Origin: Azorinus chamasolen
Taxonomy: Eukaryota > Mollusca > Bivalvia > Cardiida > Solecurtidae
NCBI GenBank assembly: GCA_963576725.1
Contig: OY755239.1
Coordinates: forward strand, 62,662,953 to 62,726,952
Length of the DNA stretch: 64,000 nucleotides
Direction: 5' to 3'
The notes beneath the pieces were generated by a model. It was not told the origin of the DNA, did not search any database, and saw only the letters and a list, made by a program, of their open reading frames with translations. This document shows, piece after piece, positions 10,299-20,740 of the stretch (position 1 is its first letter; the number at the start of each line of letters is the position of its first letter). The position numbers and the translations under genes are program-made.

Positions 10299-10544
10299 AT
10301 GACTTTGTTTGTTTGTCGCAATGTTCTTTATAGTATAAGGTAATATCACTGTGTTGCTTCAGTATATAATTTGCATGTAAAATATTTACTGATCATTTAC
10401 TATTACTGATTATATTATAATTACTATACAACTAGACAATGTTAAATTAACTGTCGCCATATATACATATATAGTTATGTTTTGCCACATGGGTATATGA
10501 CCTTCTGGTATTATGAAATAAAATCTTGAATCTTGAATATGACC

Positions 10545-11673
10545 GTGAGGGCACTGGGGCTTAATTGTAGCAATTCTGAAAGAGGGCCAATAGAGGACTG
10601 ATTTCTACCAATTTCTATTCAGATTTGACCACCGGTTTTAGAGAAGGAGGTATTATCTCCTTTATTTAACCCCGCCCCAGGCGACAATTTTTTTTCAGGT
10701 GTCGGCATGGTTTTAGCAATGTTGATAAAAGGTCGTCAAGCGACAATTTCTACCAAATTCCATTCAAACTGGAACACCTACTTGGGAGAAGAAAGTTGTT
10801 ACAGGTTTTCTGTATTGTTATATAAAAAATCTAGTCCTGACCAGTCCTTATCATATGTTTTGAGATATCGACATGGGTTTAGCAATTAAGGTAGAAGGTC
10901 AATAGAAGAAGACTATTCCTTTCAAATATCGTTAGTTCTGACCATCGGTTTGTTTAAGATTTATATTGGTTTCCATGACAGCCAGGTTTCAACATGAATC
11001 CAAATTATTTATCGGTTTGATAGACCATTATACTAAGACCATTTATGTAGAGTTACATTCTGCCTTGTGAATTCGGAGGCGATGCCGTTTAAAGCACGGA
11101 CGGACGGACTGACAAACGAATGGACGGGTGAACGGATGGACACCAGGCGATGGTTGATCACAAAATCTCAACTGAGTATACTCAGGTGTAGTGCTAAAAA
11201 CAAGAAACTACAAAAGAAGGAAACAGCTTAAATCCCGTGTCTAATACACATCTACAGCTAAGCGGTCTATATCTAGTTTCTAGTGCAAATCGCATGTGCA
11301 TCGTGACATAGAAGTGTCTGAGCTATAAATCAGTTTTAGTTCATTATTACTAATATAAAGTATCATGTATAAATACTAATACATATAATGTAGTCTCTTT
11401 TATTATTGTATTCAAGTGTATATTGTTATTTCTTTTTATTTTATAGAAATTTCTTTTTTCATTTTGTGTTAAATAAACACAATAGGCTATTCGAAAGGCA
11501 CAGGGTCCACGGAATTTGAAAAAAAAATCAAATTCCGTTCCGCTGCCCAAAACGGTTAACGTGATTTGAAAAACTTTTTCATTTCTCGTTATGATGTCCC
11601 CCTTTTAACGGGATTTGGATTTTTTTTTAATTTCTCGTGGTTTTTTTTTCGTTTTACGTGTCTACAAAGCCCC
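10545..11673 (-). repeat. Right copy of the inverted repeat, with mollusc-type inner part
   Basis: 10950-11673 is the inverted counterpart of 5640-6350. 10560-10950 contains diverged repeats (TTCTACCAA, CATGGTTTTAGCAATGTTG, GGTCGTCAAG) as in common mollusc repeats. These are followed by GACGGACGGACTGAC and CACCAGGCGATGG. The left copy is cut by the LINE, so this copy is more complete. Confidence 0.65.
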
Positions 11674-11828
11674 ATTTCCTAAATGAGTTTTATGAATCAT
11701 GGTTCATTTGAAAGAAGATGCCTCTACCGACCTGACAATAATTTGAGAAACAAAACAGTGCGTGCCCTCTGATCTGGGCTTACATGGTTTAACTAAGTTC
11801 CTTTTTAGGGACACTTGGTATAATTGAG

Positions 11829-12076
11829 TCAGCCCATAACTCCATAAACACGACCTTCTACGCATTTGCAAACAGAGTAGACCCAGATCAGACGGCTCCT
11901 ATAGGAGCCTCTAATCAGGGTCTGCTCTGTTTGCTTATGGAATAATAAAGATCGGATTCTATAGTTTCTGCTTTGACAAAACTATGATGTGTTAATAAAC
12001 CATTATAAGAATTAAATCTAATTAATATTCATGACGTCATCGTTTCTTACATAAATATTCATAGAGTAAAGGGTTC
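11829..12076 (+). mobile_element. HpA2 MITE
   Basis: Mutated left end TCAGCCCATAACTCCATAAA and right end AGAGTAAAGGGTTCA. The apex GGCTCCTATAGGAGCC is intact. Two bases are lost from the right arm (CTCTAATC). The internal part has the A2 signature CTAATTAATATTCATGA. Confidence 0.75.
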
Positions 12077-12636
12077 AGGTCGACACTAATACAATGATTA
12101 TGGTCTGTAACCCGTGTGCCTTAAGCAAACCTCGTAGAATGAGTTGGTCATCAGCCACTCAGGTATTGAAAGACAGCATTGGCTCAGTGTCTGCACAGCT
12201 CATATTTCCAATAACCACGCTGCTTTGGCTCATAAGTGCTTCGGGGTATCTACAACTTGTCTGTTATACGTCAAGGCAGTCACCTCGAGTAAACAGGTCT
12301 CGGACAAGGCGAGAGCCTGGCTGGCGAAATAACTGATGTGTACATCCAGAATATTACCACAAAACAGGAGGTAATTAATTGATTGATTAATGATATCAGT
12401 AATAGCCTATCGGCGATTTTGCTGTAACATTCATATGATATGAATGAGAAATAGCTAATCAAGAAATACCTAGCCAAGTAATTTACAGATGTATATAGCA
12501 TGTGGAATTTAATTATGTGAACTGGATTTACTTTTTTCGGGCAGTTAATGATTTTTCGAAATTTATATATTTCTTCGCTAAAGGATTAACAAAAGGCAGT
12601 TGTATTCTAAATGTGAGTATTAACAAGCTGCGATAT
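12077..12636. other. No recognised repeat; weak ORFs only
   Basis: 12094-12336 is somewhat GC-richer and open in two frames (80 and 62 codons), but neither protein shows a family motif. It could be a decayed gene or transposon fragment. No splice or promoter evidence was seen. Confidence 0.3.
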
Positions 12637-12853
12637 TTAACCCTTTCCTTCATATAAACGTGATTTCACGCATTTGCAAACAGAGTAGACCCATATCAGA
12701 CGGTCTGCTCTGTTTGCTAATAGAATTTGATAAATCTGGTTCTTTAGTTACCGAAATGACTACACTGCCCAACCTTCCATTTCATTTTAACTATTTTTCC
12801 ATAACTATTCATTATTTAAATTTGAAATCAACATAGAATAGGGAAAGGGTTAA
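12637..12853 (+). mobile_element. HpA1 MITE with deleted apex
   Basis: TTAACCCTTTCCTTCATA start and GGGAAAGGGTTAA end. The hairpin reads CATATCAGACGGTCTGCTCTG, so the apex stem and part of the right arm are missing. Confidence 0.75.
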
Positions 12854-12854
12854 T

Positions 12855-13273
12855 CAGGGCTTTAGGTAAGATGCGCACGTATCTATCAAACTCTCTTATG
12901 TCTCCTCCAAGTCTTTACTCACTGCTACTCATAAGAATCGCCTCCCCCAGAGTGAATCTAATGAGTAGCATCAAGAAAAGGTTTGGCGGAGAAATATGCA
13001 TGTTGTTTTACTTTACTTAGATAGGTCCAGATAAGATGCGTAAATCAAAACATTTTCAAGAATAACTTCTTCTTTTCTCCACCAAACCCTGTTTTCTCCA
13101 CCAAACCCTATGTTGTGACCACTCTTTAGCATCGTCTCTTCGAGACGATACTAAAGAGTGGTCACAACATAGGGTTTGGTGGAGAAATGACGATTTTAGT
13201 ATTTGAGTATGCACTTTTATGTTACTCTGCAATAGGATTTCTTCCTAAATAGACATCTTACCTAAAGCTCTGG
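12855..13273 (+). mobile_element. HpG element with two hairpin modules
   Basis: Imperfect inverted ends CAGGGCTTTAGGTAAGATG and CATCTTACCTAAAGCTCTG. A first hairpin has CTGCTACTCATAAG and TAATGAGTAGCA (12928-12970). A second, near-perfect one at 13094-13187 has TTCTCCACCAAACCCTA arms around CGTCTCTTCGAGACG. The left arm start is duplicated at 13076-13090. No clear target duplication. Confidence 0.6.
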
Positions 13274-13807
13274 ATATTATTATATCAGAATTGCTTTGTA
13301 AAGAAACAACGAATAGCAAGATTCATAATTTAGAACATTCTGTGCTGCGTGCCACTGGGTGGACAGACCCGCAATCACTCAGCAATACTGCTAGAGATTC
13401 TATAGCGACTTTGGATATTTGAGAGAAGTGTTGGTATCGAGTACATAGCTGAGTGGGACTTTTATCTGGAGCGACCTGCTTAACAAACAGCTGGATAGAC
13501 AAAGACAAAGGTGAGCATTTTGTTTTAATTTATAGAAATGAAATTACAAAGAAAGTCTTCACAGAATTATATAGAGTTATTGGTGCGGTACTTATGTTTA
13601 TGCACAAAATAACATAAGTTGTTCAGTGAGAAAGGGTAACATTTAGACAATGAAATGGATGTGGATCAAATCCAACCGCTGAGTTGAAAACGCTGTATCT
13701 TATTATCCAAACTGGTAGATCTTGATAAAAAAACTACTGACCAATAGACATGTGGAGGAAGGTCCAGGTGAAAACTGGACTTATGTGGTAGTGTATTAAC
13801 GTGGTAA
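13274..13807. other. No recognised feature
   Basis: No hairpin element and no convincing ORF seen. Confidence 0.45.
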
Positions 13808-14067
13808 ATTACCTTTACTCCATGAATATTCATGTAGAAATTAATGCTATCATGGATATTAATTAGATTATTTTTATTTTTAAAAAATGGCATATTAACA
13901 CAGAAACGTTTTGCAAACGCAGAAACAAAACTGTAGAATCATATCTATATTAAACTATAAGCAAACAGAGCAGACCCTGATCAGACGGCTCCCACAGGAA
14001 CCGTCTGATCTGGGTATACTATGTTTGCATATGCGTAGAAAGGCGTATTTATGGAGGAAAGGGTTAA
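13808..14067 (-). mobile_element. HpA2 MITE
   Basis: Left end worn (TTACCTTTACTCCATGAA), right end GGAGGAAAGGGTTAA. The apex is GGCTCCCACAGGAACC, and the arm CCCTGATC faces GATCTGGG, giving the family T/T mismatch. Confidence 0.75.
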
Positions 14068-14266
14068 AACCGTAAGAAGGTTTTGAGTTATTTTCAAATC
14101 ACAGCCACACGTAAAGTTAAAGGGCAAAGAAGATATAATAAATTGATAATTATTCACATTTCAACAATATATTACATTATATTTAGCATTTTGTGTAGTT
14201 TTATTTTCGTTCTTAACATTTAATTTTACTACAGAATTTTGTATGTTTATATTAATGTCAGCTGTT

Positions 14267-14513
14267 TCAACCCTTTACTCCATGAATATTAATGAAGGAA
14301 AAATGATATCATGAATATTAATTAGGTAATTTCCTCAAATGAAATATGGACACATGAAAGTTTGCCCAATGCAGAAACTCTACAATCAAATCAATGTCTT
14401 CCAAAAGCAAACAGAGCAGACCCTGATCAAACGACTCCTATAGGAGCCGTCTGATCTGGGTCTACTCTGTTTGCAAATGCGTAGAAAGGCGTATTTATGG
14501 AGTAAAGGGTTAA
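14267..14513 (-). mobile_element. HpA2 MITE
   Basis: TCAACCCTTTACTCCATG start and GGAGTAAAGGGTTAA end. Full hairpin with apex CTCCTATAGGAG. Confidence 0.85.
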
Positions 14514-14589
14514 ACGCCCAATTTTACTTTGGTTATGTTTATAGACGATGATGTACATGTACAGTAAACACTATCTAATACAGTCGCCA

Positions 14590-14905
14590 TAGACCATTAT
14601 ATATTATATATTACTCGATCGTAATTAAGAGACATATGGCAGCTTAATACGACAACCATATACGTGTATTATTATATTATATACAATACATATGTATAGC
14701 ATATATTATATTTTGGGGTCGTAGAAAGCTACCACCTTGTATATTATGAAATTATATATAATATAATATATATGTATATCATATATTATATCACTGGGTC
14801 GTAGAGGCAAGTAGTGGCTTAATGTGACCACCATGTATATTATGAAATTATATATAATATATATGTATATCATATATTATATCACTGGGTCGTAGAGGCA
14901 GGAAG
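14590..14905. repeat. AT-rich tandem repeat, ~100-bp period
   Basis: Three diverged units of ATATATAATATA...CATATATTATAT, each followed by GGGTCGTAGA and some by a worn CTTAATG...ACCACC segment like an HpF end. It may be amplified debris of an HpF element. Confidence 0.6.
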
Positions 14906-14997
14906 AAAATAATAAGAATAATAAGTGATCGCTTTAGATGGGTCCTACTGTATATTACTATGGAATGTTCTTTATCTGGCTAATAAGCGTATTACAT

Positions 14998-15560
14998 TGT
15001 AACCCTTTGCTCCATAAATATGCCCTTTTACGCCCTTTGCAAACAGAGTAGACCCAGATCAGACGGTTCCTACAGGAGCCGTCTGATCTGGGTCTGCTCT
15101 GTTTGCTTATATTATTATAAAAGATCCGACTCCACAATTTCTACCAATACCAACACATCTTACCTACATATGCCATTATAAACTAGAAATGTGTCCATAA
15201 GGCACTGATGTCCCCACTTCAGAATTTTGGTCACAGAAAGTAAGGGCCATTTTTTTAAAGTCATTTTTGCAAAGAAAGGGCCGCAACTCCAAAACGACTG
15301 AAACGATTCACATGGCTGGCTATCGAACTTGACCAAGATACAATGGTCATAAAAAGGTGTGTTAAGTGTGGTGTGGATTGGACAAATACTTTCCAAGAAA
15401 TAGCCAGAACAAATTCTTCTAGACGTACATACGTACGTACGGACGGACGGACGGACTGACAAGAGCAACCCTATATGCCACCACATTGTGGGGGGCATAA
15501 AAAGCTAATGAATATTCATGATGTTATTATTTCTTCCAAGGATATCAAAACAAGGTTATG
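14998..15560 (+). mobile_element. HpA2 MITE split by a mollusc-type repeat
   Basis: The left part 14998-15177 (TGTAACCCTTTGCTCC, hairpin with apex TTCCTACAGGAGCC) stops at TATGCCATTATAA. A2 sequence resumes at about 15500 with CTAATGAATATTCATGATG. The right terminus is lost. This hairpin has CCCAGATC facing GATCTGGG, a perfect match, which is unusual for HpA. Confidence 0.7.
15178..15499. repeat. Mollusc-type dispersed repeat inserted in HpA2
   Basis: Contains AAATGTGTCCATAAGGCACT, GAACTTGACCAAGATACAAT, GACGTACATACGTACG, (GACG)n and GTGGGGGGCATAA, the layout of a widespread bivalve repeat. The minus-strand 112-codon ORF across it has no recognised domain and is not counted as a gene. Confidence 0.6.
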
Positions 15561-15632
15561 CAGATTAGTGTAAGCCGAGGAAAACGGTTTGACCTTATTG
15601 TATACTTATTTATCTTATTTTTGTATATGATT

Positions 15633-15688
15633 AAGTCTTATTGTAAAGTCACAACTCTTTAAGTCTTATTGTAAAGTCACAACTCTTT
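15633..15688. repeat. 28-bp direct duplication
   Basis: AAGTCTTATTGTAAAGTCAC plus eight more bases occurs twice in tandem, identical. Confidence 0.9.
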
Positions 15689-15734
15689 TATTGTTTTTTA
15701 TATGTTGAGTTTTACTTCCGTTATTCGTGATCTG

Positions 15735-15865
15735 ACGCATACTTGCAAGCCTGCAAACATGGAGTAACTCGGCGTCTCATCGTTGCCAAAGCTATTTGAC
15801 ACTCGATCAATACTTTCACAAAAATTTGACTGAATCGGGAGTAAATCTAGTCAAAATTGCAAAAG
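15735..15865 (-). mobile_element. HpC fragment
   Basis: GAGTAACTCGGCGTCTCATC is half of the HpC apex and one arm. GGGAGTAAATCTAGTCAAAA matches the HpC internal part also seen at 31.3 kb and near base 80. The other half is missing. Confidence 0.5.
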
Positions 15866-15867
15866 AT

Positions 15868-16010
15868 CAGAATTAATGCAGGGTGAAAGTCATGCAGAAA
15901 GCTCCTCTAGGAGCATTCTGCACGACTTTCACACTGCATTAAGCAGCCAACTGCCTAAAAGTATCTAAATTCCTCTCTACTAGAATTCCGATTTAAATGG
16001 ATTTTACTGT
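15868..16010. mobile_element. HpF3 MITE, left end missing
   Basis: AATTAATGCAGGGTGAAAGT arm, apex AGCTCCTCTAGGAGC, right arm to CAGCCAACTGCC, then the F3 right end CTAGAATTCCG...GGATTTTACTG. That end flows into the tandem array that follows. Confidence 0.65.
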
Positions 16011-16408
16011 TCTGGTATCCTGATTCCGGTTTAGATGGGTTTTACTGTTCTGGTATCCTGATTCCGGTTTAGATGGGTTTTACTGTTCTGGTATCCTAAT
16101 TCCGGTTTAGATGGGTTTTACTGTTTTGGTATCCTAATTCCGGTTTAGATGGGTTTTACTGTTCTGGCATCCTGATTCCGGTTTAGATGGGTTTTACTGT
16201 TCTGGTATCCTAATTCCGGTTTAGATGGGTTTTACTGTTCTGGTATCCTGATTCCGGTTTAGATGGGTTTTACTGTTCTGGTATCCTAATTCCGGTTTAG
16301 ATGGGTTTTACTGTTCTGGTATCCTGATTCCGGTTTAGATGGGTTTTACTGTTCTGGTATCCTGATTCCGGTTTAGATGGGTTTTTCTTTTCCGGTATCC
16401 TGATTAAA
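15984..16408. repeat. 38-bp minisatellite made from an HpF3 terminus
   Basis: About 11 units of TTCCGGTTTAGATGGGTTTT followed by ACTGTTCTGGTATCCTGA. The repeated unit is the F3 right terminal inverted repeat plus about 11 flanking bases. Units differ mainly at CCTGA/CCTAA. Confidence 0.9.
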
Positions 16409-16568
16409 CTAAACTAGCAGGATACACTAACATATCCCTTTGTGTATCGCAGACAAAATGCATTCAAAATTTATATTCAGCTTTCATTTTATCGAAAGCC
16501 ATTAGGAAAACAGTTATCTTGTATACCATTGTGGATATACTACTTATCTTTTAATAACAATACAACTA

Positions 16569-16777
16569 CAATAGAGCCGATCTACAACGAGTGCTTAAAA
16601 TAAGTCTAATATTGAGGTTTTAAGTCGCGGATTTGCTTAATGCATGACGAACGTTATGCAGAAAGCTCCTAGAGGAGCTTTCTGCATAACGTTCATCCTG
16701 CATTAAGCTACCACATGTTCTTATAGACTCTATATATATTCATTATGTATGAGGTCGCTGTAGACTAATTCTACAGT
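16569..16777. mobile_element. HpF5 MITE
   Basis: CAATAGAGCCGATCTACAAC at the left and GTAGACTAATTCTACAG at the right. The hairpin GCTTAATGCATGACGAACGT is near-perfect with apex AGCTCCTAGAGGAGCT. Confidence 0.7.
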
Positions 16778-17059
16778 ATCCCTGAAAGGAGATATAAACG
16801 ACGTTAAATGTCCAGGGATTTGCTTGTAAATGTATTTATTCTTTATCCTATTGTTAAAACATGATCTCTGCCTACTCGCTGGTTTGGGGAAATGTTTTTT
16901 CTTCTGAATCTGTCAAAGCATTTTGGGAAACTATTGACCCAAGTATAAAAACAGCTTGGATCGTGAAGAAACGCCGAGTTAATATGCGTCTCATCTGGAC
17001 CTCGACTGTCGGCAAGCACTGTCGCTTATAGTGGGGTCGCAGATAAATTTGTAAAATAC

Positions 17060-17300
17060 GGTAAAAGTCCTCTAAACCGGATGTTAAATTGAGTATAAAT
17101 ATCTGTATTTGAGACAGGTGGCAGCTTAATGCATGGTGAAAGTCATGCAGGGAGCTCCTCGCATTAACAAAGAAGTTATCAGGATCATAATTATGTTATT
17201 CCGTAAGAGGTACAGAACGCTCCTCTGGGAGCTTTCTGTATTACATTTGGCCTGTATTAAGCTACCGCAAAGAATCTGTTCACTTATGATAGGCTGTGCT
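17060..17300. mobile_element. HpF3 MITE, rearranged
   Basis: The left end CGGTAAAAGTCCTCTAAACC and arm CAGGTGGCAGCTTAATGC reach GGGAGCTCCTC. About 60 unrelated bases then precede a second apex ACGCTCCTCTGGGAGC and a right arm. The right terminus is lost. The 60-codon ORF here is incidental. Confidence 0.5.
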
Positions 17301-17317
17301 TTAGTTGTGATTTAACA

Positions 17318-17567
17318 TTATCCCTTTTCCTGTGCTATGTTTATTCCAAATTTCAATACCTACTGAATATTCATGGACAAAATTGTTATAATGAAATATG
17401 GAAAGTTGAGCATTGCAGTTATTTTAGATACTAAAGAAACAGATTTTTTAAATTCCATTAGCAAACAGAGCAGACCCTGACCAGACGGCTCCTATAGGAG
17501 CCGTCTGATCTGGGTCTACTCTGTTTGCAAATGCGTGAAAACAGGTTTATATGAGGGAAAGGGATAT
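17318..17567 (-). mobile_element. HpA1 MITE
   Basis: Left end TTATCCCTTTTCCTG, right end GAGGGAAAGGGATA. Intact apex CTCCTATAGGAG and AACTACTGAATATTCATGG-like internal part. Confidence 0.75.
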
Positions 17568-17612
17568 ACAAACGAATTAATATCTGAGCGAATTCATATT
17601 GCTAGTAGCAAG

Positions 17613-17775
17613 AGCAATGGATAATGGTGCATATTCAAATATAAAATCGTCATTTCTCCGCAAAAAATTATGTTGTGACCACTCTTTAGAATCGTCTCGA
17701 AGAGTTTTGTGTAGAAATAAAGGCGTTCATCTTGAAACTGTTAAATTTACGCATCTTATCTGTACGTCTACTCTC
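17613..17775 (-). mobile_element. HpG MITE with partial hairpin
   Basis: ATAAAATCGTCATTTCTCC, then TTATGTTGTGACCACTCTTT and CGTCTCGAAGAG. The right arm is mostly deleted. It ends in AAATTTACGCATCTTATCTG. Confidence 0.6.
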
Positions 17776-17899
17776 TGCACGCTTATTAATTTTATTGTCG
17801 TCTGCAAAAATATGACCTGCTAAAACTTCCAACAATCAATTTTCCTCTCTAAGTTCAGTGCAATACTTTCAGCCGTTTATAATAATACACCTATCATGA

Positions 17900-18114
17900 T
17901 TAACCCTTTCGCTGCCAATGCCGGATCTGTGATTACCTATGCAAACAGTTTGGATCCAGATGAGACGCCGAGTAACTCGGCGTCTCATCAGGATCCAAAC
18001 TGTTTGTTACTGTTACTATGTTTTTGAAACAAAGATGAAGAAATTCAAAAGATTGAAAATTTGTAGCAGACGACAAAGTTAGCAGACGACAGATTTTGGC
18101 AGCGAAAGGGTTAA
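17900..18114 (+). mobile_element. HpC MITE, intact
   Basis: TTAACCCTTTCGCTGCCAAT start and GGCAGCGAAAGGGTTAA end. The hairpin AGTTTGGATCCAGATGAGAC pairs with GTCTCATCAGGATCCAAACT around GCCGAGTAACTCGGC. It nearly matches the copy at 62036-62251. ORFs across it are non-coding. Confidence 0.9.
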
Positions 18115-18519
18115 ACACCTGCTAGATTAACTTATTCACAATATAACACCAATTGCCTTAAAAATTGCATTCGGAGTGTCCAACAGGTTGGATCTAATAA
18201 GACGCCACTTTGAATCAAATGCTGCCATCCATTCGTTCTTAGTACTTAAAAAGTTAAGGACAAGAGACGTAGAGGCGGAAACGCGCGCTTGAATGAGTCC
18301 GTTCCTCTACAATCGGCGGTGGAGTAAACGGAACAAATCGGCCATGGGTGCCCGGCGTCTAGGTCAAAACGCTTGAAATTTCTTCAATACAAGATTGGTC
18401 TACTAAAATGGAGCAGACGAAATGCGTACCGATGTATCACAAATCTGTCACTTCTCGGTAGAACACTATCTATCCGAGGTTATTCTCAATAGTATAAGCA
18501 AGATAGGGTCTGACTGAGA
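18115..18519. other. No recognised feature
   Basis: Mostly unique sequence. A short GGATCTAATAAGACGCC segment may be HpC debris. Confidence 0.4.
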
Positions 18520-18724
18520 ACTTTTTGTGCGGGGAGATACTTATGTCCTTTGCAAACAGTGTAGACCCAGATGAAAGGGCTCCTAGAGGAGGAGCCCTTT
18601 CATCAGGCTCTTCACTGTTTGTCATGTTTCACCTTTCCTCTAAAAATCTCTGAATATTAACGATGAACTTGCCCTGTTTGCGGATTGGAACAGTCTATTT
18701 GAAAATTAAGCATTGAAAGGTTTA
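18520..18724 (-). mobile_element. HpE MITE, degraded ends
   Basis: TGTGCGGGGAGATACTTATG, hairpin AACAGTGTAGACCCAGATGA with AAGGGCTCCTAGAGGAGGAG at the apex, and the counter-arm CATCAGGCTCTTCACTG. The right end stops at ATTGAAAGG. Confidence 0.6.
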
Positions 18725-18822
18725 AATTCTCTTATCTACAGCTCTGCAGCAAGAACAAAGTGAGCTTTAGGTTTGCTTACAAGTAATGTTATTGTTATGG
18801 GTTGCGCTAGCGTTTCGATATA

Positions 18823-19026
18823 CGGTAAACCCCCTCTTAACCGTACGTTAAATGTAGTGTAAATATCGGTCTTTGAGACAGGTGACAGTTTAATGCAGGA
18901 TGAAAGTCATGCAGAAAGCTCCAGTAGGAGCTTTCTGCATTACTTCCACCCTGCACTAAGCAGTCACTTGCCAAAAAGTATCTAAAATCTTCTCAACAAG
19001 GATTCCGGTTTAGAGAGGTTTGATTG
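18823..19026. mobile_element. HpF3 MITE
   Basis: CGGTAAACCCCCTCTTAACC at the left and GGTTTAGAGAGGTTTGATTG at the right, with TA on both sides. Hairpin apex AGCTCCAGTAGGAGCT. Confidence 0.75.
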
Positions 19027-19114
19027 TAGTGGTAGCCATCATACTGTACAAGAGAATAGCAGCCACAGTGGCTGGAATATGGAAATATCGCAATGTAATA
19101 AATCGTTTACCTAA

Positions 19115-19369
19115 TAAAGACGCATTTGCAAACACAGTTTTTTTCTAATTTGAACAATTTCTAATTTTTACAGCTTAATACAGGTCTAAACTGCGCTCTT
19201 GCAGGAGACGTCTGGTCTGGTCTGCTCTGTTTGCTGATGATATTACATTCATGTAGAACTGATCCTTAAGTTTCTTGTAACGCCAAATGATCTCTTGTTT
19301 ACGTACAATGATAAAACTGCAGTACATGAAGTGGTAGGTTCTTGCATAATTGATCATGAAATAATGGGT
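19115..19369 (+). mobile_element. Degenerate HpA-like chimera
   Basis: GACGCATTTGCAAACACAG, then a stretch with CAGCTTAATACAGGTCTAA (HpF/HpI-like), then GGTCTGGTCTGCTCTGTTTG and A2-like downstream sequence. Two hairpin types appear fused. Confidence 0.4.
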
Positions 19370-19619
19370 TTAACCCTTCTCTTGCTGAATTTTAAAATGC
19401 ATTTTTTCTTCTTTACCCATGCCCTGTTGTATAATTACATTTATCCTCACTGTGTACAAGTATTTCGCTGTGCAATCACTGCTATGGGGTGCACTGGTTG
19501 CACAATCAACTTATAAATAGTGCAGACCCTGATGAGACAGCTCCTGCAGGAGCAATCTCATCTGGGTCTTCACTATTTACAGGTAGGTATATTGACGTGA
19601 ATAGCAAGCGAAGGGTTAA
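19370..19619 (-). mobile_element. HpJ MITE (TTAA group, distinct ends)
   Basis: TTAACCCTTCTCTTGC start and GCAAGCGAAGGGTTAA end. Hairpin arm AGTGCAGACCCTGATGAGAC, apex AGCTCCTGCAGGAGC, counter-arm CTCATCTGGGTCTTCACT. The arm is homologous to HpA, HpD and HpE but the rest is not. It is the only copy I recognise in the window. Confidence 0.65.
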
Positions 19620-20030
19620 AGCGATAGTCTCTAATTGCAAAGAGTTTTAAAATTTCCTACTTGGAATGAGTTTTAAAAATTCATAACAATTACATAAATA
19701 ATTTGTTTGAATCCTGAAAAGAAGTATGTCGCAAGAAAACCAATCGAATAACCATCAAAGAAGACACAACATTCATGTGTTGGGTATGTTATTCGGCAAA
19801 GTATTAGTATTTATTCGGCTCGTGTTTTAGTTTCGTTAACTGTTCGACAAAGGCCGATAATGATGTTGTAGAATAAAAATTATGGGTATCGTTGAGAACG
19901 GTATATTTCGTATCACATGGGCATTTTCAGTATAAGTTCAAATTGACAATCTTCATAAAAGTTATTGAACAATGTGATTTTATTGAAAATATGCGTTCGT
20001 TGTAGGGACTTCCTCTTTAATTGTAGAGCT
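19620..20030 (+). repeat. Block duplicated at 37.5-39.3 kb, without the 1.18-kb insertion
   Basis: AATAATTTGTTT, TATGTCGCAAGAAA, TTAGTATTTATTCGG, TTTTAGTTTCGTTAACTG and TGTAGGGA...TTCC recur in order at 37.57-39.31 kb. TTA at 19827-19829 corresponds to the target of the element at 37731-38907. Confidence 0.7.
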
Positions 20031-20600
20031 TAATTTCAATCAATAGCCATTTTTGTTCACACTTAAAGTGCCATTATATTTTATCATTCACTTTTCCTTC
20101 TGAAAAATAAAAAGATCGATTTTTTTTGTCCAAAGTTGGTCTGAAAACGTCAGCAAGATGTCCGAAATATGTTTACTTTCGAATAAATGAACGGGATTTA
20201 CAATGAGATTCCCAAGTTGAACAGATCGTCCGCTAAATGCAAATGAGCAGTTGTAATGTGATCGTCACGTGACATCTGTGTCTGCGCTCAAATGTAAACC
20301 AAAATTGCGACTAACAAGCCACGAATGACACGGCGAAGGAGAATAGATACTATATATATAAATACTATAAGAGACAGCAGTCCCAGTTGAGACACATTGA
20401 CAGCTAAAAACAAGAAACGTCGGGAATATGGAACTAGTTGCTTGCATTTTTCTCTTTTGTTGCACACTAATCGAAATATTAAGATTAAAACATAGAACAG
20501 AATAAACAATCCGCGGTCCCCGATATTATGTATGCGCTACATTTAGATTTTTCTGTATGATTCGCGCTATTTTCCTGTGTTATGTTTTAGCAAACAAACT
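20031..20600. other. No recognised feature
   Basis: AT-rich and unique-looking. Two overlapping ~70-codon minus-strand ORFs at 20265-20509 have no recognisable domain. Confidence 0.4.
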
Positions 20601-20603
20601 TAA

Positions 20604-20740
20604 AATTGGAGCAAATGCTCTATTTATCACAAAGGTTTCAAAACTACACAATTCCCCCAAAAAACCCTTTTCTCTAATAACTGGTCATTTTCGGTAGATT
20701 TATGCAAAGAGGTTGGGTCTAAAACAGCCTATGATGTATG
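20604..20740 (-). mobile_element. HpB half element
   Basis: Begins at GGAGCAAATGCTCTATTTAT, just right of the hairpin apex, and runs through TTTTCGGTAGATTTATGC to ACAGCCTATGATG. The left arm and left terminus are absent. Confidence 0.6.

Larger units (their letters stand above)
6350..10540 (+). mobile_element. 5'-truncated non-LTR (LINE) retrotransposon
   Basis: The ORF at 6375-9194 begins inside the endonuclease domain, so the 5' part is missing. A 3' region follows and is interrupted by an HpA1 MITE and an (ATGT)n tract. It ends at about 10515-10537 in AAATAAAATCTTGAATCTTG, a short tandem tail like those of many LINEs. Boundaries are approximate. Confidence 0.7.

Noticed and set aside
9884..10349. 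Several ORFs of 99-125 codons on both strands
   Set aside because: They are translations of the (ATGT)n microsatellite (Met-Tyr-Val-Cys or Ile-His-Thr-Tyr repeats).
12094..12336. 80- and 62-codon ORFs as a possible gene
   Set aside because: Two overlapping frames, no recognised domain and no neighbouring exon signals.
17933..18118. 61-codon minus-strand ORF similar to one at 62124-62318
   Set aside because: The similarity exists because both lie in copies of the same HpC MITE; the frames cross the hairpin and end differently.
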